DNA from: CAVZBT01 sp963773605
GTDB lineage: Bacteria > Acidobacteriota > UBA6911
Direction: 5' to 3'
NCBI GenBank assembly: GCA_963773605.1
Contig: CAVZBT010000017.1
Span: 1 to 64,000, forward strand
Length of the DNA: 64,000 nt
Numbering within the stretch: position 1 is the stretch's first letter; each line of letters opens with the position of its first letter. Of this stretch, positions 32,040 through 42,091 are shown piece after piece. The notes under the pieces are model-generated. The model was given only the letters and a program-made list of their open reading frames with translations, was not told where the DNA came from and did no database searches. Both the position numbers and the translations under genes were made by a program.

Positions 32040-33007
32040 TACTGTGCCGTCTTCCTTTCTGACTGCTTCGACGAGTCCGACTGTCGCAGCAACTTGATGT
32101 ACGCAAGGAGCTCGGTAACCTGCTCCTCGGTAACCTGTCCCTGGTAGGTCGGCATGATCGGGCTGTATCCGGCGACGATCTTGGACTTCGGGTTGAGGAT
32201 CGATTCGCGTATGTAGTCTTCGTCCGCCACGATGGTCTGCCCGTTATCCAGGACAAAGCGGCGGCCCAGCAGGTTCTGCAGCGACGGCCCACGACCCTGG
32301 CCGTCCGGCGTGTGGCACGAACCGCAGTCCAGGCGCTGGTACAGTGCCTGCCCCGCGGCGGCCATCGACTCGCCGGGCGCGCTCGCGGTCAGCCAGTTCT
32401 GGTAGTCGGCAGGGCTCATGACGTCCACCCAGCCGATCATGCCGGAGTGTTGATTCCCGCAGTACTCGGCGCAGAAGAGGTGGTACCTGCCGGGACGGGT
32501 GGCCTGAAACCACATGGTCGTGTACCGGCCCGGCAGCACATCCTGTTTGATGCGGAACGCGGGAACGAAGAAGCTGTGGATGACGTCCTCGGAAGTCATG
32601 ATGAGCCGCACCGGCACCCCGATGGGGACGTGCAGGGCGTTGATCTCGCGCGGACCCTCCGGGTGCTGCAGCTTCCACATCCACTGCTTCCCCACGACGT
32701 ACACCTCGACTGTGCCGAGCGGCGCACGCGCGTTCCTGAAGTAGAGCGTGGCCCCCCAGCCGAACATGATCATGGTGAGAATGAACGGGATCACGCTCCA
32801 GAGCGTTTCGAGTTTGATCGAACCCGCAATCGGCTTCGGTCTTTCGCCGGGGGAGCGGCGGCGGTACCGGATGGCAAAATAGAAGACAGCCATGAAAATC
32901 AGGATGGAGAAAAAAGCAGACACGGACACCAGGAAGAAGTAGAGATCGTCTACTCTGCCCGCGACGGTTGACGCCTTGTCCGGAAAGAAACGCAGATCGG
33001 ACCACAT
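32039..33007 (-). CDS. coxB: Cytochrome c oxidase subunit II with fused cytochrome c domain (caa3)
   Basis: 322 aa from ATG at 33005-33007. Two transmembrane helices (about 20-48 and 68-92), then the periplasmic CuA domain: His in 'EDVIHSFFVPAF' and the binuclear copper motif 'CAEYCGNQHSGM'. After about residue 210 comes a cytochrome c domain with CGSCH (heme) and a distal Met near 'PIMPTYQG'. The fusion makes this a caa3-type enzyme in which electrons pass internally from heme c to CuA. Its stop overlaps the coxA start. Confidence 0.92.
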   Translation of the reverse strand: MWSDLRFFPDKASTVAGRVDDLYFFLVSVSAFFSILIFMAVFYFAIRYRRRSPGERPKPIAGSIKLETLWSVIPFILTMIMFGWGATLYFRNARAPLGTVEVYVVGKQWMWKLQHPEGPREINALHVPIGVPVRLIMTSEDVIHSFFVPAFRIKQDVLPGRYTTMWFQATRPGRYHLFCAEYCGNQHSGMIGWVDVMSPADYQNWLTASAPGESMAAAGQALYQRLDCGSCHTPDGQGRGPSLQNLLGRRFVLDNGQTIVADEDYIRESILNPKSKIVAGYSPIMPTYQGQVTEEQVTELLAYIKLLRQSDSSKQSERKTAQ

Positions 33008-33060
33008 GGTCTATTTGATCCTTCGCGTAGTTAATACTGCCACGACGTTGTGCACCGTGC

Positions 33061-33888
33061 TCACGCCTGCGGCTTGAACGGAGTCATCTGCTTCCGGCGA
33101 TCGCGCCGGAGCATCAGGAAGACAAAACCGAAGAGCGCAACCGCGGTCGCCGTCCCGAGAACCTGTATGATCCGGGTGATGATTAGGCCGTACTTGCCAG
33201 TCACCGGGTCATAGTGAAAGCACAACAGCAGCACCTGGTCGACCTTCGACCCGATACGGCCCGAAGCCGCCTCGACCAGCCCGAGCCGCAGGTCCCGCGC
33301 GGAGTACTCGATGCCGTAGAAGTAGCGCCCGAACTTCCCTTCCGGCGTGAGGACCATGATGCCGCTGGCGTGGGCATACTGCTGGGTATCCGGGTCCCAG
33401 ATGTAACGGAATCCGGCGGCTTGCGTCGCCTTCCTGATATTCTCGTCGTCCCCGGTCAGGAAATGCCAGGAGCCGGCGGCTCCCGCGCGGCCGTACTCCC
33501 GGGTGTACAGGTCGCGCTTGGCCGCGGCCAGTTCCGGCGTTTCGCGCGGGTTGAAGCTGATGTTGACCGCCTCGAAGTCTCTGCCGAGTTCCAGCGGCAT
33601 CGCCCGCATCGCTTTCACGGCGCCGTTGAGCACCAGGGTGCAGAGCATCGGGCACTGGTAGTAGGCGAACGTCAGGACGACGGGCTTCTGCCCGTTGAAA
33701 AACTGCCGGAGCTGCACCGCCTTACCGGACTCATCTCTGAACGTCAGGTCGAGCGGAAGCTGCTGGCCCAGCTTCTGGTCGATGCCGATCTGCCGGAGAA
33801 TCGGGGCGAGGGACTGCGCCTGCGTCGGGACACCCGCCAGCAGGAGCAACGCCAGCGCCGCGGCGACCCTGTATGAAATAGCTCTCAT
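33061..33888 (-). CDS. SCO1/SenC-family copper chaperone
   Basis: 275 aa from ATG at 33886-33888. Signal peptide (VAAALALLLLAGVPTQAQ), thioredoxin-like domain with the copper-binding CPMLC motif (residues about 79-83) and the distal His in 'YAHASGIMVL'. A C-terminal transmembrane helix (about residues 248-268, 'IIQVLGTATAVALFGFVF') follows, which is not in all family members. Loads copper into the CuA site of CoxB, or reduces its thiols. It lies immediately upstream of coxB, 53 bp away, as in many oxidase operons. Confidence 0.88.
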   Translation of the reverse strand: MRAISYRVAAALALLLLAGVPTQAQSLAPILRQIGIDQKLGQQLPLDLTFRDESGKAVQLRQFFNGQKPVVLTFAYYQCPMLCTLVLNGAVKAMRAMPLELGRDFEAVNISFNPRETPELAAAKRDLYTREYGRAGAAGSWHFLTGDDENIRKATQAAGFRYIWDPDTQQYAHASGIMVLTPEGKFGRYFYGIEYSARDLRLGLVEAASGRIGSKVDQVLLLCFHYDPVTGKYGLIITRIIQVLGTATAVALFGFVFLMLRRDRRKQMTPFKPQA

Positions 33889-34361
33889 GGCTGCTTCCTT
33901 GCCGGCGCGGGGAACCGTCCGGAACTGGAATCGGGATTGGCCTGCATGGCATCCCCGGCTGCGGCTTCTGTTGCGCCGCGTTGCGCATCTGATGCAGCGT
34001 TCCGCTGCGCGAGGAGTTCCATCGCCCGTTCGATCGGGATACGCACCACGCCGTTGTCGCGGTCGACCCACGAGTAAAGTTTCAGCTGGTTGTCCTCCGC
34101 CTGCCGCAGATTCGCAAGGTCGAGCTGCGGGTGCGCCTGAACCCGGGGCGGCGGGGGGAGCTGCTGCGCAGTGATCAGCGGCGATGGCGGCGGGCCCTCC
34201 GAGTCTGTTTCCTTGGACATGAAATCAAACAGGAACCACGGGATGAAGTACCCCGCCAGCGCGATGATGCCAAGAAGGATCACCCCTACGGCAGCAACCT
34301 TACCCACTTTGATGTCACGCTTCTCGTGGCGATCGCTCCCGGCCACTGTCTCTTTATCCAT
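33885..34361 (-). CDS. Membrane-anchored accessory protein of the ACIII-caa3 operon
   Basis: 158 aa from ATG at 34359-34361. One transmembrane helix (about 22-45, 'VAAVGVILLGIIALAGYFIP'), then a Pro-rich linker ('PPPPRVQAHPQLDLANLR'), and a conserved block 'LYSWVDRDNGVVRIPIERAMELLA'. This block recurs in proteins encoded between ActF and Sco in other respiratory clusters, to my knowledge without a defined role. Its stop overlaps the SCO start (ATGA). It may be an assembly factor. Confidence 0.65.
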   Translation of the reverse strand: MDKETVAGSDRHEKRDIKVGKVAAVGVILLGIIALAGYFIPWFLFDFMSKETDSEGPPPSPLITAQQLPPPPRVQAHPQLDLANLRQAEDNQLKLYSWVDRDNGVVRIPIERAMELLAQRNAASDAQRGATEAAAGDAMQANPDSSSGRFPAPARKQP

Positions 34362-35529
34362 GGCTCAGTTCCACCTTCAAAAGCTGCGGGTCGTGCAACG
34401 GGACCAACGGGCGCGATTTCAGCTGCCGTATGTACAAACCCACCCAGAAACCGCCGATCGCCAGCGGCAGCGCGGCATCGAGCCAGTGCACCCGGATGCC
34501 CCTCGCCCCGGCCGAGGGCTCGACCATCCAGAAGATGTCGATCAGCCGGACCACAAGCAGGGCCAGCGCCAGCCTGCCGATCAGCTTCGCCCGGCGCTTG
34601 ACTGGGCGCGAGAGCAGCAGCAGAAAGGGCACGGCGAAATGGAAGATCACCAGGAACACGGCCACAAACGCCCAGGCGCCCGCCAGCCGGTGCTTGTACC
34701 AGACGATCTCCTCCGGGAGGTTGCCCGCCCAGATGATGAGGAACTGCGAGAACCCGATGTAGGCCCAGAGCATGACGAAGGCGAGCAACAGGTTGCCGAG
34801 ATCGTTCATCTTGGGCGGCAGCGCTACGCCGGACAGCGGCTCGCGGTGGGCCAGGAACATCGTGGCCCCGATCACGAAGGCGAACGCGCTCAAGACCTGG
34901 CCCACCATGAAAAGCATCCCGAAGGCGGTCGAGAACCAGTCCGGCTCGAGCGACATGATCCAGTCCACCGAGGCGAAGGTGGCGGCGAGCCCATAGAGGA
35001 CGAGCCCGGGCGCGCTGAGCGCCTCCATGCGCCGCCCGGCCGCGGGCGCGCCCGTGCGGTCCTGCTCGGCAGACCACCGGTTCAGGAAATAGGCGAGCAC
35101 CAGCCAGATCGCGAAATAGAGCACCAGGCGGCCGGTAAAAAACGGGGTGTTCAGGTACACGCTCTTGTGCTGCAGCAGGTGATTGCCGGCCACCCTGTCC
35201 GGGTGAGACCATTCGTAGATCCGCGGGATGCCCAGGAGGAGCGGGACGCTGAGGAGCGCCATGAACGGCAGCATGCGGGTAGCCGCTTCGAGCAGCCGCC
35301 GCACGATGAGGCCCCAACCACCCCCGGTCAGGTGATAAATCATCAGGACGGCCGTGCTTCCGGCCGCGATCCCCGTCCAGAAGACGAAGGCCACCAGATA
35401 GGAATGAAAGAACTGGTCGCGGTTGAAAAGGACGCCTGCGACGGACGCCAGCGCGGACACGGCCCCGACGACAAACGCTGCGCGCTGGATACGGTCCGCC
35501 TGGATCCCGAACATTTCGCTCTGGTTCAT
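34354..35529 (-). CDS. actF: Alternative complex III subunit ActF (quinol-binding membrane subunit)
   Basis: 391 aa from ATG at 35529. About ten transmembrane helices, no heme or metal motifs. Distinctive blocks: 'PFMALLSVPLLLGIPRIYEW', 'WIMSLEPDWFSTAFGMLF' and 'GFSQFLIIWAGNLPEEIVWY', which are the ActF signature in ACIII clusters. ActC and ActF form the membrane module thought to oxidise menaquinol or ubiquinol. Overlaps neighbours on both sides by a few bases, consistent with operon translation. Confidence 0.88.
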   Translation of the reverse strand: MNQSEMFGIQADRIQRAAFVVGAVSALASVAGVLFNRDQFFHSYLVAFVFWTGIAAGSTAVLMIYHLTGGGWGLIVRRLLEAATRMLPFMALLSVPLLLGIPRIYEWSHPDRVAGNHLLQHKSVYLNTPFFTGRLVLYFAIWLVLAYFLNRWSAEQDRTGAPAAGRRMEALSAPGLVLYGLAATFASVDWIMSLEPDWFSTAFGMLFMVGQVLSAFAFVIGATMFLAHREPLSGVALPPKMNDLGNLLLAFVMLWAYIGFSQFLIIWAGNLPEEIVWYKHRLAGAWAFVAVFLVIFHFAVPFLLLLSRPVKRRAKLIGRLALALLVVRLIDIFWMVEPSAGARGIRVHWLDAALPLAIGGFWVGLYIRQLKSRPLVPLHDPQLLKVELSHG

Positions 35530-36110
35530 TTCTCGTTCTTGAGCAGTTTGTCGCGCTCCCCGGCCGGGACATCGTCAATCGTCGCCGCCTGGCTCAACTG
35601 GAGTGCGCGGATGTAAGCCGTGATCGCCCAGCGGTCCGCCGGGCTCACACGGGAGGCGTAGCTTGCCATGACACCGAATCCATTGGTCATCACATCGAAG
35701 AAATGGCCGTCGGGCGCCTCGCGCAAGCGTTCGACGTGGTACGAGGGCGGGGTCTGGAACCCGCGTTGCACCACCATCCCCTGGCCGTCGCCCACGCGCC
35801 CGTGGCAGGGCGAGCAATAGACGTCGAAGCGTTCGTGCCCGCGCTGCAACACCTGGCGCGTGACCGGGAACGGAATCTTGTCGATCGGGGCGCCGTTCTG
35901 CTTCCCCGTGTAAAACGGTTCGTCCCTGCGCAACTGGCCCCGGGCGACGGTCCCGTCCACGGGGGGCCGGGCGGAGCGCCCGTCCTGAAACAGGCCGCTC
36001 GCCGACAGCGGGTTGTAGCGCGGCTGCTCGCGCATATTGGGGCTGCACGCCGCCGCGGCCAGGGCTGCCAGGGGAAACCACACGCGCGCGGATTTCCAAT
36101 GGAGTCTCAA
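35526..36110 (-). CDS. actE: Alternative complex III subunit ActE (monoheme cytochrome c lipoprotein)
   Basis: 194 aa from a TTG start at 36108-36110 (overlapping the actD stop as TTGA); the open frame further up is a shadow of actD. The N terminus carries a lipoprotein-type signal (AALAAAACSPN, Cys near residue 22). One heme motif CSPCH (residues about 110-114) is followed by 'GRVGDGQGM' and later 'NGFGVMASYASRV' with the distal Met. Sits on the periplasmic face and passes electrons out of ACIII towards the oxidase. Confidence 0.85.
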   Translation of the reverse strand: MRLHWKSARVWFPLAALAAAACSPNMREQPRYNPLSASGLFQDGRSARPPVDGTVARGQLRRDEPFYTGKQNGAPIDKIPFPVTRQVLQRGHERFDVYCSPCHGRVGDGQGMVVQRGFQTPPSYHVERLREAPDGHFFDVMTNGFGVMASYASRVSPADRWAITAYIRALQLSQAATIDDVPAGERDKLLKNEK

Positions 36111-36685
36111 GAGTCCACCTCCGAGACCTCGCTGGCGCCGAGCGACTGCAGGAACATCCACGTTGCCATGCGGTCGAACTTCGGGTCCGCCGCCTCGATG
36201 CACAAGAAGAAATGATTGCGGCTGGCCAGCGCGAAGCGGGGCACGTTGAAAACCGGGTGGTACGGGGTCGGCAGCCCGTTCAGCACAATCATGCCCAACA
36301 CCGCCGAAAGCGCGGCGCACAGGATCGTCAGCTCGAAAGTGATCGGGATGAACGACGGCCAGCTGTTGAGCGGCCGCCCCCCGACGTTGAGCGGGTAGTC
36401 GATGGCCGACAGGTAGTACTGCATGAAGAAGCCGCCGACACAACCGGCGAGCCCCCCGAGCAGGACGATGAGCGGGAGCTTCGTGTGCTCGAAGCCGACG
36501 GCTTCCGACAGCCCCTCGATAGGGAGCGGCGTGTAGGCGTCCAGCTTGCGGTACCCCTCGGTGTGGGCGCGGCGCGCGGCCGCGAGCAGCTGCTCCGGAG
36601 CGTCAAACTCGGCCATCAATCCATATAGCGGCGGTGTCATGGTCAGGCACGTTCCCGGTTTTGTTACTTTGAGGTCAATCTCCAA
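36107..36685 (-). CDS. actD: Alternative complex III subunit ActD (DUF3341)
   Basis: 192 aa if ATG at 36683-36685 is used; an internal Met ('MTPPLYGLMAEFD') about 15 residues in matches other ActD starts better. DUF3341 features: 'GLMAEFDAPEQLLAAARRAHTEGYRKLDAYTP', two transmembrane helices (about 70-92 and 113-140), and 'FNVPRFALASRNHFFLCIEAADP'. The protein has no cofactor and is a structural subunit of ACIII. Follows actC after a 12-bp gap and overlaps the ActE TTG. Confidence 0.85.
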   Translation of the reverse strand: MEIDLKVTKPGTCLTMTPPLYGLMAEFDAPEQLLAAARRAHTEGYRKLDAYTPLPIEGLSEAVGFEHTKLPLIVLLGGLAGCVGGFFMQYYLSAIDYPLNVGGRPLNSWPSFIPITFELTILCAALSAVLGMIVLNGLPTPYHPVFNVPRFALASRNHFFLCIEAADPKFDRMATWMFLQSLGASEVSEVDS

Positions 36686-36697
36686 GACTCAAAAGAA

Positions 36698-38080
36698 TCA
36701 CTTCGCCCGCCCCTCGACTTTTTGCACCAGGGTGCGCATCTCGAAGATCGAGATCACCGGCAGGAAGCGGATGAACAGGAACAGCAGCGCCAGGAACAGC
36801 CCGATCGTTCCCAGGAAAGTAGTCCAGTCCCAGATCGTGGGATAGTACATGCCCCACGACGACGGGAGAAAGTCGCGGTGCAGGCTCACCACGACGATGA
36901 CGAAACGCTCGAGCCACATCCCGACGTTGACCACCATGGCGATCACCCAGAGCAGCGGCACGTTGCGGCGCACCCTGGGGAACCAGAGCAACTGCGGGAT
37001 GATGATGTTGCACAGGATCAGGGCCCAGAAAACAAGTGCGTACGGACCCGTCGCGCGGTTGACGGTCAGGAAGATCTCGTCCGGGTTGCCGCTGTACCAC
37101 GCCATGAACATTTCCATCATGTACCCGTAGCCGACGATCAGGCCGGTCGCCAGCATCACCTTCGCCATGTTCTGCAGGTGCCGCAGGGTGATGAAGTCTT
37201 CGAGGCCGTAGACCGCGCGGATCGGGATCGCCAGCGTCAGGACCATCGCGAAACCCGAGTAGATGGCCCCGGCCACGAAGTAAGGCGGGAAGATCGTCGT
37301 GTGCCAGCCCGGCAGGATCCCGATGGCGAAGTCGAAGCTCACGACCGTGTGGACCGAGACGACCAGCGGGGTGGCCAGTCCGGCCAGCAGCAGGTAGGCC
37401 GTTTCATAGCGGTGCCAGTGCCTCGCGGAGCCGCGCCAGCCGAGCGACAGGATGCCGTAGGCGACCTGGGCGAAGCGCTTGTGCGCCCGGTCGCGCAGCG
37501 TCGCGAGGTCGGGAATCAGCCCGACGTACCAGAACAGGAGCGACACCGTGACATAGGTCGAGACGGCGAACACGTCCCAGACCAGCGGGCTGCGGAACTG
37601 CGGCCACATGGCCATCGTGTTCGGGTAGGGGATCAGCCAGTAGAAGAGCCACGGCCGGCCGAGGTGCAGGATCGGGAAGAGCCCGGCGCAGGCGACGGCA
37701 AAGAGCGTCATGGCCTCGGCGAAGCGGTTGATCGAGGTGCGCCAGTCCTGGTGCAGCAGCAGGAGGATCGCCGAGATCAGGGTCCCCGCGTGTCCGATCC
37801 CGATCCACCAGACGAAGTTGATGATCGCAAATCCCCACCCGACCGGGATGTTGACGCCCCAGATGCCCACGCCCCGGAGGAACAGGTAGCCGGCGGCGGT
37901 CATCAAACCCATCACGAGCAGGAAGGAGACGCCGAAACCGAAAATCCATCCGCGACCGGTCTTGCGGGTCAGGACGATCGCGCTGATCTTGTCGCTGACC
38001 GAGGCATACGTGTAACCCGGCTCCAGCACAGGCGGGCCTGTATCCAGTACGGGGGGCTTATTCACGGGTTCCGCACTCAT
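36698..38080 (-). CDS. actC: Alternative complex III subunit ActC (NrfD-like quinol-oxidising subunit)
   Basis: 460 aa from ATG at 38078-38080. NrfD/PsrC-type membrane protein with about ten helices: 'GVNIPVGWGFAIINFVWWIGIGHAGTLISA' (read in parts), 'NRFAEAMTLFAVACAGLFPILHLGRPW', 'SFDFAIGILPGWHTTIFPPYFVAGAIYSG' in parts. The His and acidic residues near the periplasmic side are those implicated in quinol binding in this family. ActC pairs with the ActB iron-sulfur domain. Directly downstream of actB. Confidence 0.9.
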   Translation of the reverse strand: MSAEPVNKPPVLDTGPPVLEPGYTYASVSDKISAIVLTRKTGRGWIFGFGVSFLLVMGLMTAAGYLFLRGVGIWGVNIPVGWGFAIINFVWWIGIGHAGTLISAILLLLHQDWRTSINRFAEAMTLFAVACAGLFPILHLGRPWLFYWLIPYPNTMAMWPQFRSPLVWDVFAVSTYVTVSLLFWYVGLIPDLATLRDRAHKRFAQVAYGILSLGWRGSARHWHRYETAYLLLAGLATPLVVSVHTVVSFDFAIGILPGWHTTIFPPYFVAGAIYSGFAMVLTLAIPIRAVYGLEDFITLRHLQNMAKVMLATGLIVGYGYMMEMFMAWYSGNPDEIFLTVNRATGPYALVFWALILCNIIIPQLLWFPRVRRNVPLLWVIAMVVNVGMWLERFVIVVVSLHRDFLPSSWGMYYPTIWDWTTFLGTIGLFLALLFLFIRFLPVISIFEMRTLVQKVEGRAK

Positions 38081-38083
38081 CCG

Positions 38084-41000
38084 CTATTCCCTCTCGATCG
38101 CCGGATTGGGGTTCTTCAGCTTCGCCAGGTACGTGGTCCGCGGTCTCGTGTTCAGCTCGGCGAGCAGGCCGTAGTTGAGCGGGCCGGACTTCAACTGCGC
38201 CACCCGGCTCGAGCGGTCGTTGATGTCGCCGAACACGATCGCCTGGTGGGGCAGGCGGCCTGGCAGGCGGTGACGACCTCGCCGTCGCGGATCGGCCGGT
38301 CCTCCTTCTCCGCCTCGATCTTGGCGGCGTTGATCCGCTGCACACAGTAGGTGCACTTCTCCATCACGCCGCGGCCGCGCACCGTCACATCGGGGTTGCG
38401 CAGCGGCTTCAGGCTCTCGGTGTCCCAGTCGGCAAACTGCAGGAAATTGAACCGCCGCACCTTGTAGGGACAGTTGTTCGAGCAGTACCGCGTCCCCACG
38501 CAGCGGTTGTAGACCATCTGGTTCAGCCCTTCGGCGCTGTGGGTGGTCGCCGCGACGGGGCAGACCACCTCGCAGGGCGCCTTTTCGCAGTGCATGCACG
38601 GGAGCGGCTGGAAGTGCGTCGATGGGTTGTCGACGTTCCCCTCGTAGTACCGGTCGATACGCAGCCAGTGCATTTCGCGGCCCTTGATGACCTGCTCCTT
38701 GCCGACGATCGGGATGTTGTTTTCCGCCTGGCAGGCGACGACGCAGGCGTTGCAGCCCATGCAGGCGCCCAGATTGATCCCCATGCCCCACGCGTGGGTC
38801 TTGGAATAGTCGTAATTCGGGAAGAGCGTCAGGTCGTGAGGCGGATCCTCGCCCATTTCCTGGGCGAACTTCGGGTTCTGTTCGTACTCGGCGGCCGTCC
38901 CGACGCGCACCAGCTTGCGGCCATCCATGGTGTGGTGGTCCTGGGTGCAGGCGAGGGAGGATTTCCCGCCCGTTGCCCGCAGCGTGGCGCCGTGCCCGAA
39001 CCAGGGTGCGTCGGACATCCGCACCGCATAGCCGTTGTAACCCGCGCCGGTCCCGACCTTGCCGGCCTGAAGCCGGCCGTTGCCCAGGTACACCGTCACC
39101 GTGTCGTTGGGCTGCCCCGGGCTGATCCAGACGGGGCCCCGCAACACGCTTTCCCGGTAGTGCAGTTCGACCGTCGCCCGCGGCTGCAGGTTGCCGAGTT
39201 GCTGGGAGGTCTCCGGGCTGATCAGGATGGCATTCTCCCAGGTCAGCTTCGTCAGCGGCTTCGGGAGTTCCTGCAGCCACCCGTTATTGGCGTAGCGCCC
39301 GTCAAACACGGTGGGGTCGGGACGGAAGACGAGGGCCAGCTCCGTCGGACCTGCCGCCGACGGCGCAGGGCGCGTGGGAGCCGCGGCGGACCCGGCCGCC
39401 AGGGCCACCGTGCGTGCCGGATAGGCGGTACCCGCGATGATCCCGTCGTGCAGCGCCGCGCGCCAGGATTCCTCGAAGTCGCCCTCCGGCATTCTTCCGC
39501 CCCAGTATTCCCGGACGAGGTCGTAGCCGGTCACGCCCGCCCTGCCGGTGAATGCCGCCAGGAGGTCGTGGGCGGACTTGCCGTCGTACAACGGTGCGAT
39601 GAGCGGCTGGATGATCGAGGCCGTGCCGTCGAACGCCCGGGCATCGCTCCAGGATTCCAGGTAGCAGGCCTCCGGGATGTGCCAGTTCGACAGGCGCGCG
39701 GTTTCGTCCGGGTAGAGGCCGAGGTGTATGCGCTGCTTCACCTTCATGTAGTGCTGGGAGAATTCGAAATCCGCCGGGGCCGTGAACACCGGGTTTGCGC
39801 CCAGCACAATCAGGGTGTCCACCCGGCCCGCCTTCATGTCCTCCACCAGTTCGAGAAGCGAGCGGGTCTGGTCGACCGGGTTCGCTTCGACGGGGTCGGT
39901 GTAGATCACCGTCGAACCGGCATTCCCGAGGCCGATATTGATCACGTGTGCGAGCGCATGCACGGCCGGGCTTTGGTACGCGCCGGGTACAACCAGGCTC
40001 GAACCGCGGCGCGCTTTCAGGTCGTTGACGACCGCGGCAACCCAATGACCCGGCGCCGACGAATCGGACCGGGCCGTCGACCTGCAGACCCAGCCCGCGG
40101 GCAACTGCCCGGGCAAAGCCCTCCACCTCACCCGGACGCAGCGCCAGGCGGTGGTCCGCGACCGCGCCGGTATTGGTTGGCGTGCTTTCGACCGCATAGA
40201 CTCGGTTCATGCCCCGCTGGCCCGGCTGCGGCTGCCGCCGGGAGGCCCATTCACGCGCATACCGCAGATGGCCCGGCCCGCACGAAAGAAAATCGGCATC
40301 GAGCGACAGGATCACGTCGGCCCTGGTCACGTTGTACACCGGGTTGACATAGGCGCCGAAGGCCAGCTGGGACCCGGCGCGGGCGCTGTCGGCGCCGGCC
40401 GGCTCATACTGGTGCCAGCGCGCGGCGGGAAGCGCCGCCAGCAGGGCCTGGATCTGCGCCGCGAGCGTCGGGGAGGACACCGTCTCGGTCAGCATCCTCA
40501 AACCGGCGCCGTTCTTGACGCCTTGAAGACCGAGCTCGTTGTCGATGGCCACCTTCGCCGCGGGCCAGCTGCTGGCACGGCCGTTCTGCAGCACGGCCTG
40601 CGACCGGTCCGGGTCGTACAGGGTCAGTATCGACGCCTGCGCGAATGCGTCCGTGGCGCCGAGGCTGGCCGGGTGCTGGGGATTTCCCTCGATCTTGGTC
40701 GGCCGCCCGAGATGGCTCTCGACCAGGAGCCCGGTGGCGTAGCCGGCCAGCGGCATCGCGGTCGCATAGAAGAGTGGCTTGCCGGGGACGAACTCCTCCG
40801 GAGCATGGACATAGGGAACGATCTTCCCCGGGGGTGCGCTGGTGCACGCGGTGAAGCCGGCCAAAGCCAGGGACGCGCCCATGATCTTCAGCAGGTCGCG
40901 CCGGTTGATGTTGCCCGACCGGGACGCCTCCAGGCTGGGAAACTCGTTGTGCAGGAACTCCCGGAACTCGTCGGTGTCCGCAAGCTGCTCGAGGCTGCGC

Positions 41001-41086
41001 CAGTAATCCCGGCCGCGGAATGCGCTCAGGCGCTCCCGGATTGCCCCCAGATCAAGAGTCTGTCGCTTGGTCAGTTCGTCGCTCAT
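38084..41086 (-). CDS. actB: Alternative complex III subunit ActB (two compensating frameshifts)
   Basis: ATG at 41084-41086, total 3003 nt. A Tat-like N terminus (NINRRDLLKIMGASLALAG) starts a molybdopterin-oxidoreductase-like domain without molybdenum, followed by the ferredoxin-like domain with four Cys clusters: CMGCNACVVAC, CMHCEKAPCEVVCP, CVGTRYCSNNCP and KCTYCVQR...CQAACP. The reading frame breaks near 40,050 (in a CCC run) and near 38,247, but the two shifts cancel and a 1,000-residue protein reads through in all. ActB is the periplasmic electron-transfer subunit. The shifts look like single-base consensus errors, as the rest is well conserved. Confidence 0.88.
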
Positions 41087-41733
41087 CGGTGGCAGGTATA
41101 ACAGTCGGTTAGCTTCTGGATCTTGTATTCCTTCACGAGCCTCGCACCCAGGGCCGCCTGATCTGGCGGAGGATTCCAGTCCATGGCGTAAATCTTGTCG
41201 CGCGGCCGGACGTAGCGTTCGGGTGCGCGGTGGCAGTCGAGGCACCATTCCATCAGAAGCGTGTTCTGACGCGAGGTCAGGGGCATCTGGTCCACGCGGC
41301 CGTGGCAGGTCGAGCAACCGACACCCTTGTTAATATGGATGCTGTGGTTGAAGAACACAAAATCGGGCAGGCTGTGGACCCGGTTCCACTGCAGGGACTG
41401 GTCGGTGCGGTAGCTGGCACGCACCGGCTCCAGCATGGGGCTGTCCGCCCAGATCTTCGAATGACAGGTCATGCAGGTTTCCGTGGGCGGGATGCCGGCA
41501 AAGGACGACGTCTCCACCGAAGTGTGGCAGTAGCGGCAGTCGATGCCCACGTCGCTCACGTGGTGCTTGTGGCTGAACGGGACCGGTTGCTCGAGCGCGA
41601 TGTTCGTACCCGTCACGTAGTCCGAGCGGAACCACTGCGAACCCGCCCAGCCCAGACCGCCCAGCAGCAGAACCGCGCCGGCAATCGTCACCCTTGATAG
41701 GGTATTCGAACTCGGAGAAAAGATCTGAGCCAT
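41083..41733 (-). CDS. actA: Alternative complex III subunit ActA (pentaheme cytochrome c)
   Basis: 216 aa from ATG at 41733. One N-terminal transmembrane anchor (about 15-34), then five CxxCH heme-binding motifs: CRYCH, CMTCH, CSTCH, CLDCH and CYTCH, the last being the C terminus. This is the pentaheme ActA of the molybdopterin-free complex III. First gene of the respiratory operon, with its stop overlapping the actB start. It links ActB to the rest of the chain in the periplasm. Confidence 0.92.
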   Translation of the reverse strand: MAQIFSPSSNTLSRVTIAGAVLLLGGLGWAGSQWFRSDYVTGTNIALEQPVPFSHKHHVSDVGIDCRYCHTSVETSSFAGIPPTETCMTCHSKIWADSPMLEPVRASYRTDQSLQWNRVHSLPDFVFFNHSIHINKGVGCSTCHGRVDQMPLTSRQNTLLMEWCLDCHRAPERYVRPRDKIYAMDWNPPPDQAALGARLVKEYKIQKLTDCYTCHR

Positions 41734-42091
41734 CGATATTCTTAGGTTCGGTACTCAGGGGGGCACTCTGTCAAAGAATCGCCGAGCACCTGGTCATGCT
41801 TTCAGCAACTTCCTAATGGTCCGGATTTGTGGGGCATCCGGGGCGAAACGGCCGCGGTCAGAAGGCTTCAGCCCCTGCCACCGCGGTCTTTGCGCAGACC
41901 AAACACTCAACCCGAGAACTAAGCGACGTGTAAGTATAAGCAGGCACCTGTGTCATGTCAAAAAAGATTGCATCGCCCGACGCGCCGTCGCAGCGGCGGG
42001 AAAATCGCTCGAAATGAGTTCGGCAATGGCCCCGCGCAAGGGTATTCTTGTGGCGCGGGACAGGGGTATTTTTCAGCCGAGGTCCGGAACT
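41734..42091. other. Intergenic region between actA and pyruvate kinase
   Basis: 358 bp between divergent genes; it should hold the promoters of the respiratory operon (minus) and pyk (plus). A TTGACA is present at about 41775-41780 on the minus strand but no well-spaced -10 box. An open frame upstream of pyk runs through it, but conserved pyk sequence starts at 42092. Confidence 0.4.

Noticed and set aside
30318..38350. Long plus-strand open frames (550 and 542 aa) opposite the respiratory operon
   Set aside because: Antisense shadows of coxA and actC/actB with low-complexity Arg/Glu/His content.
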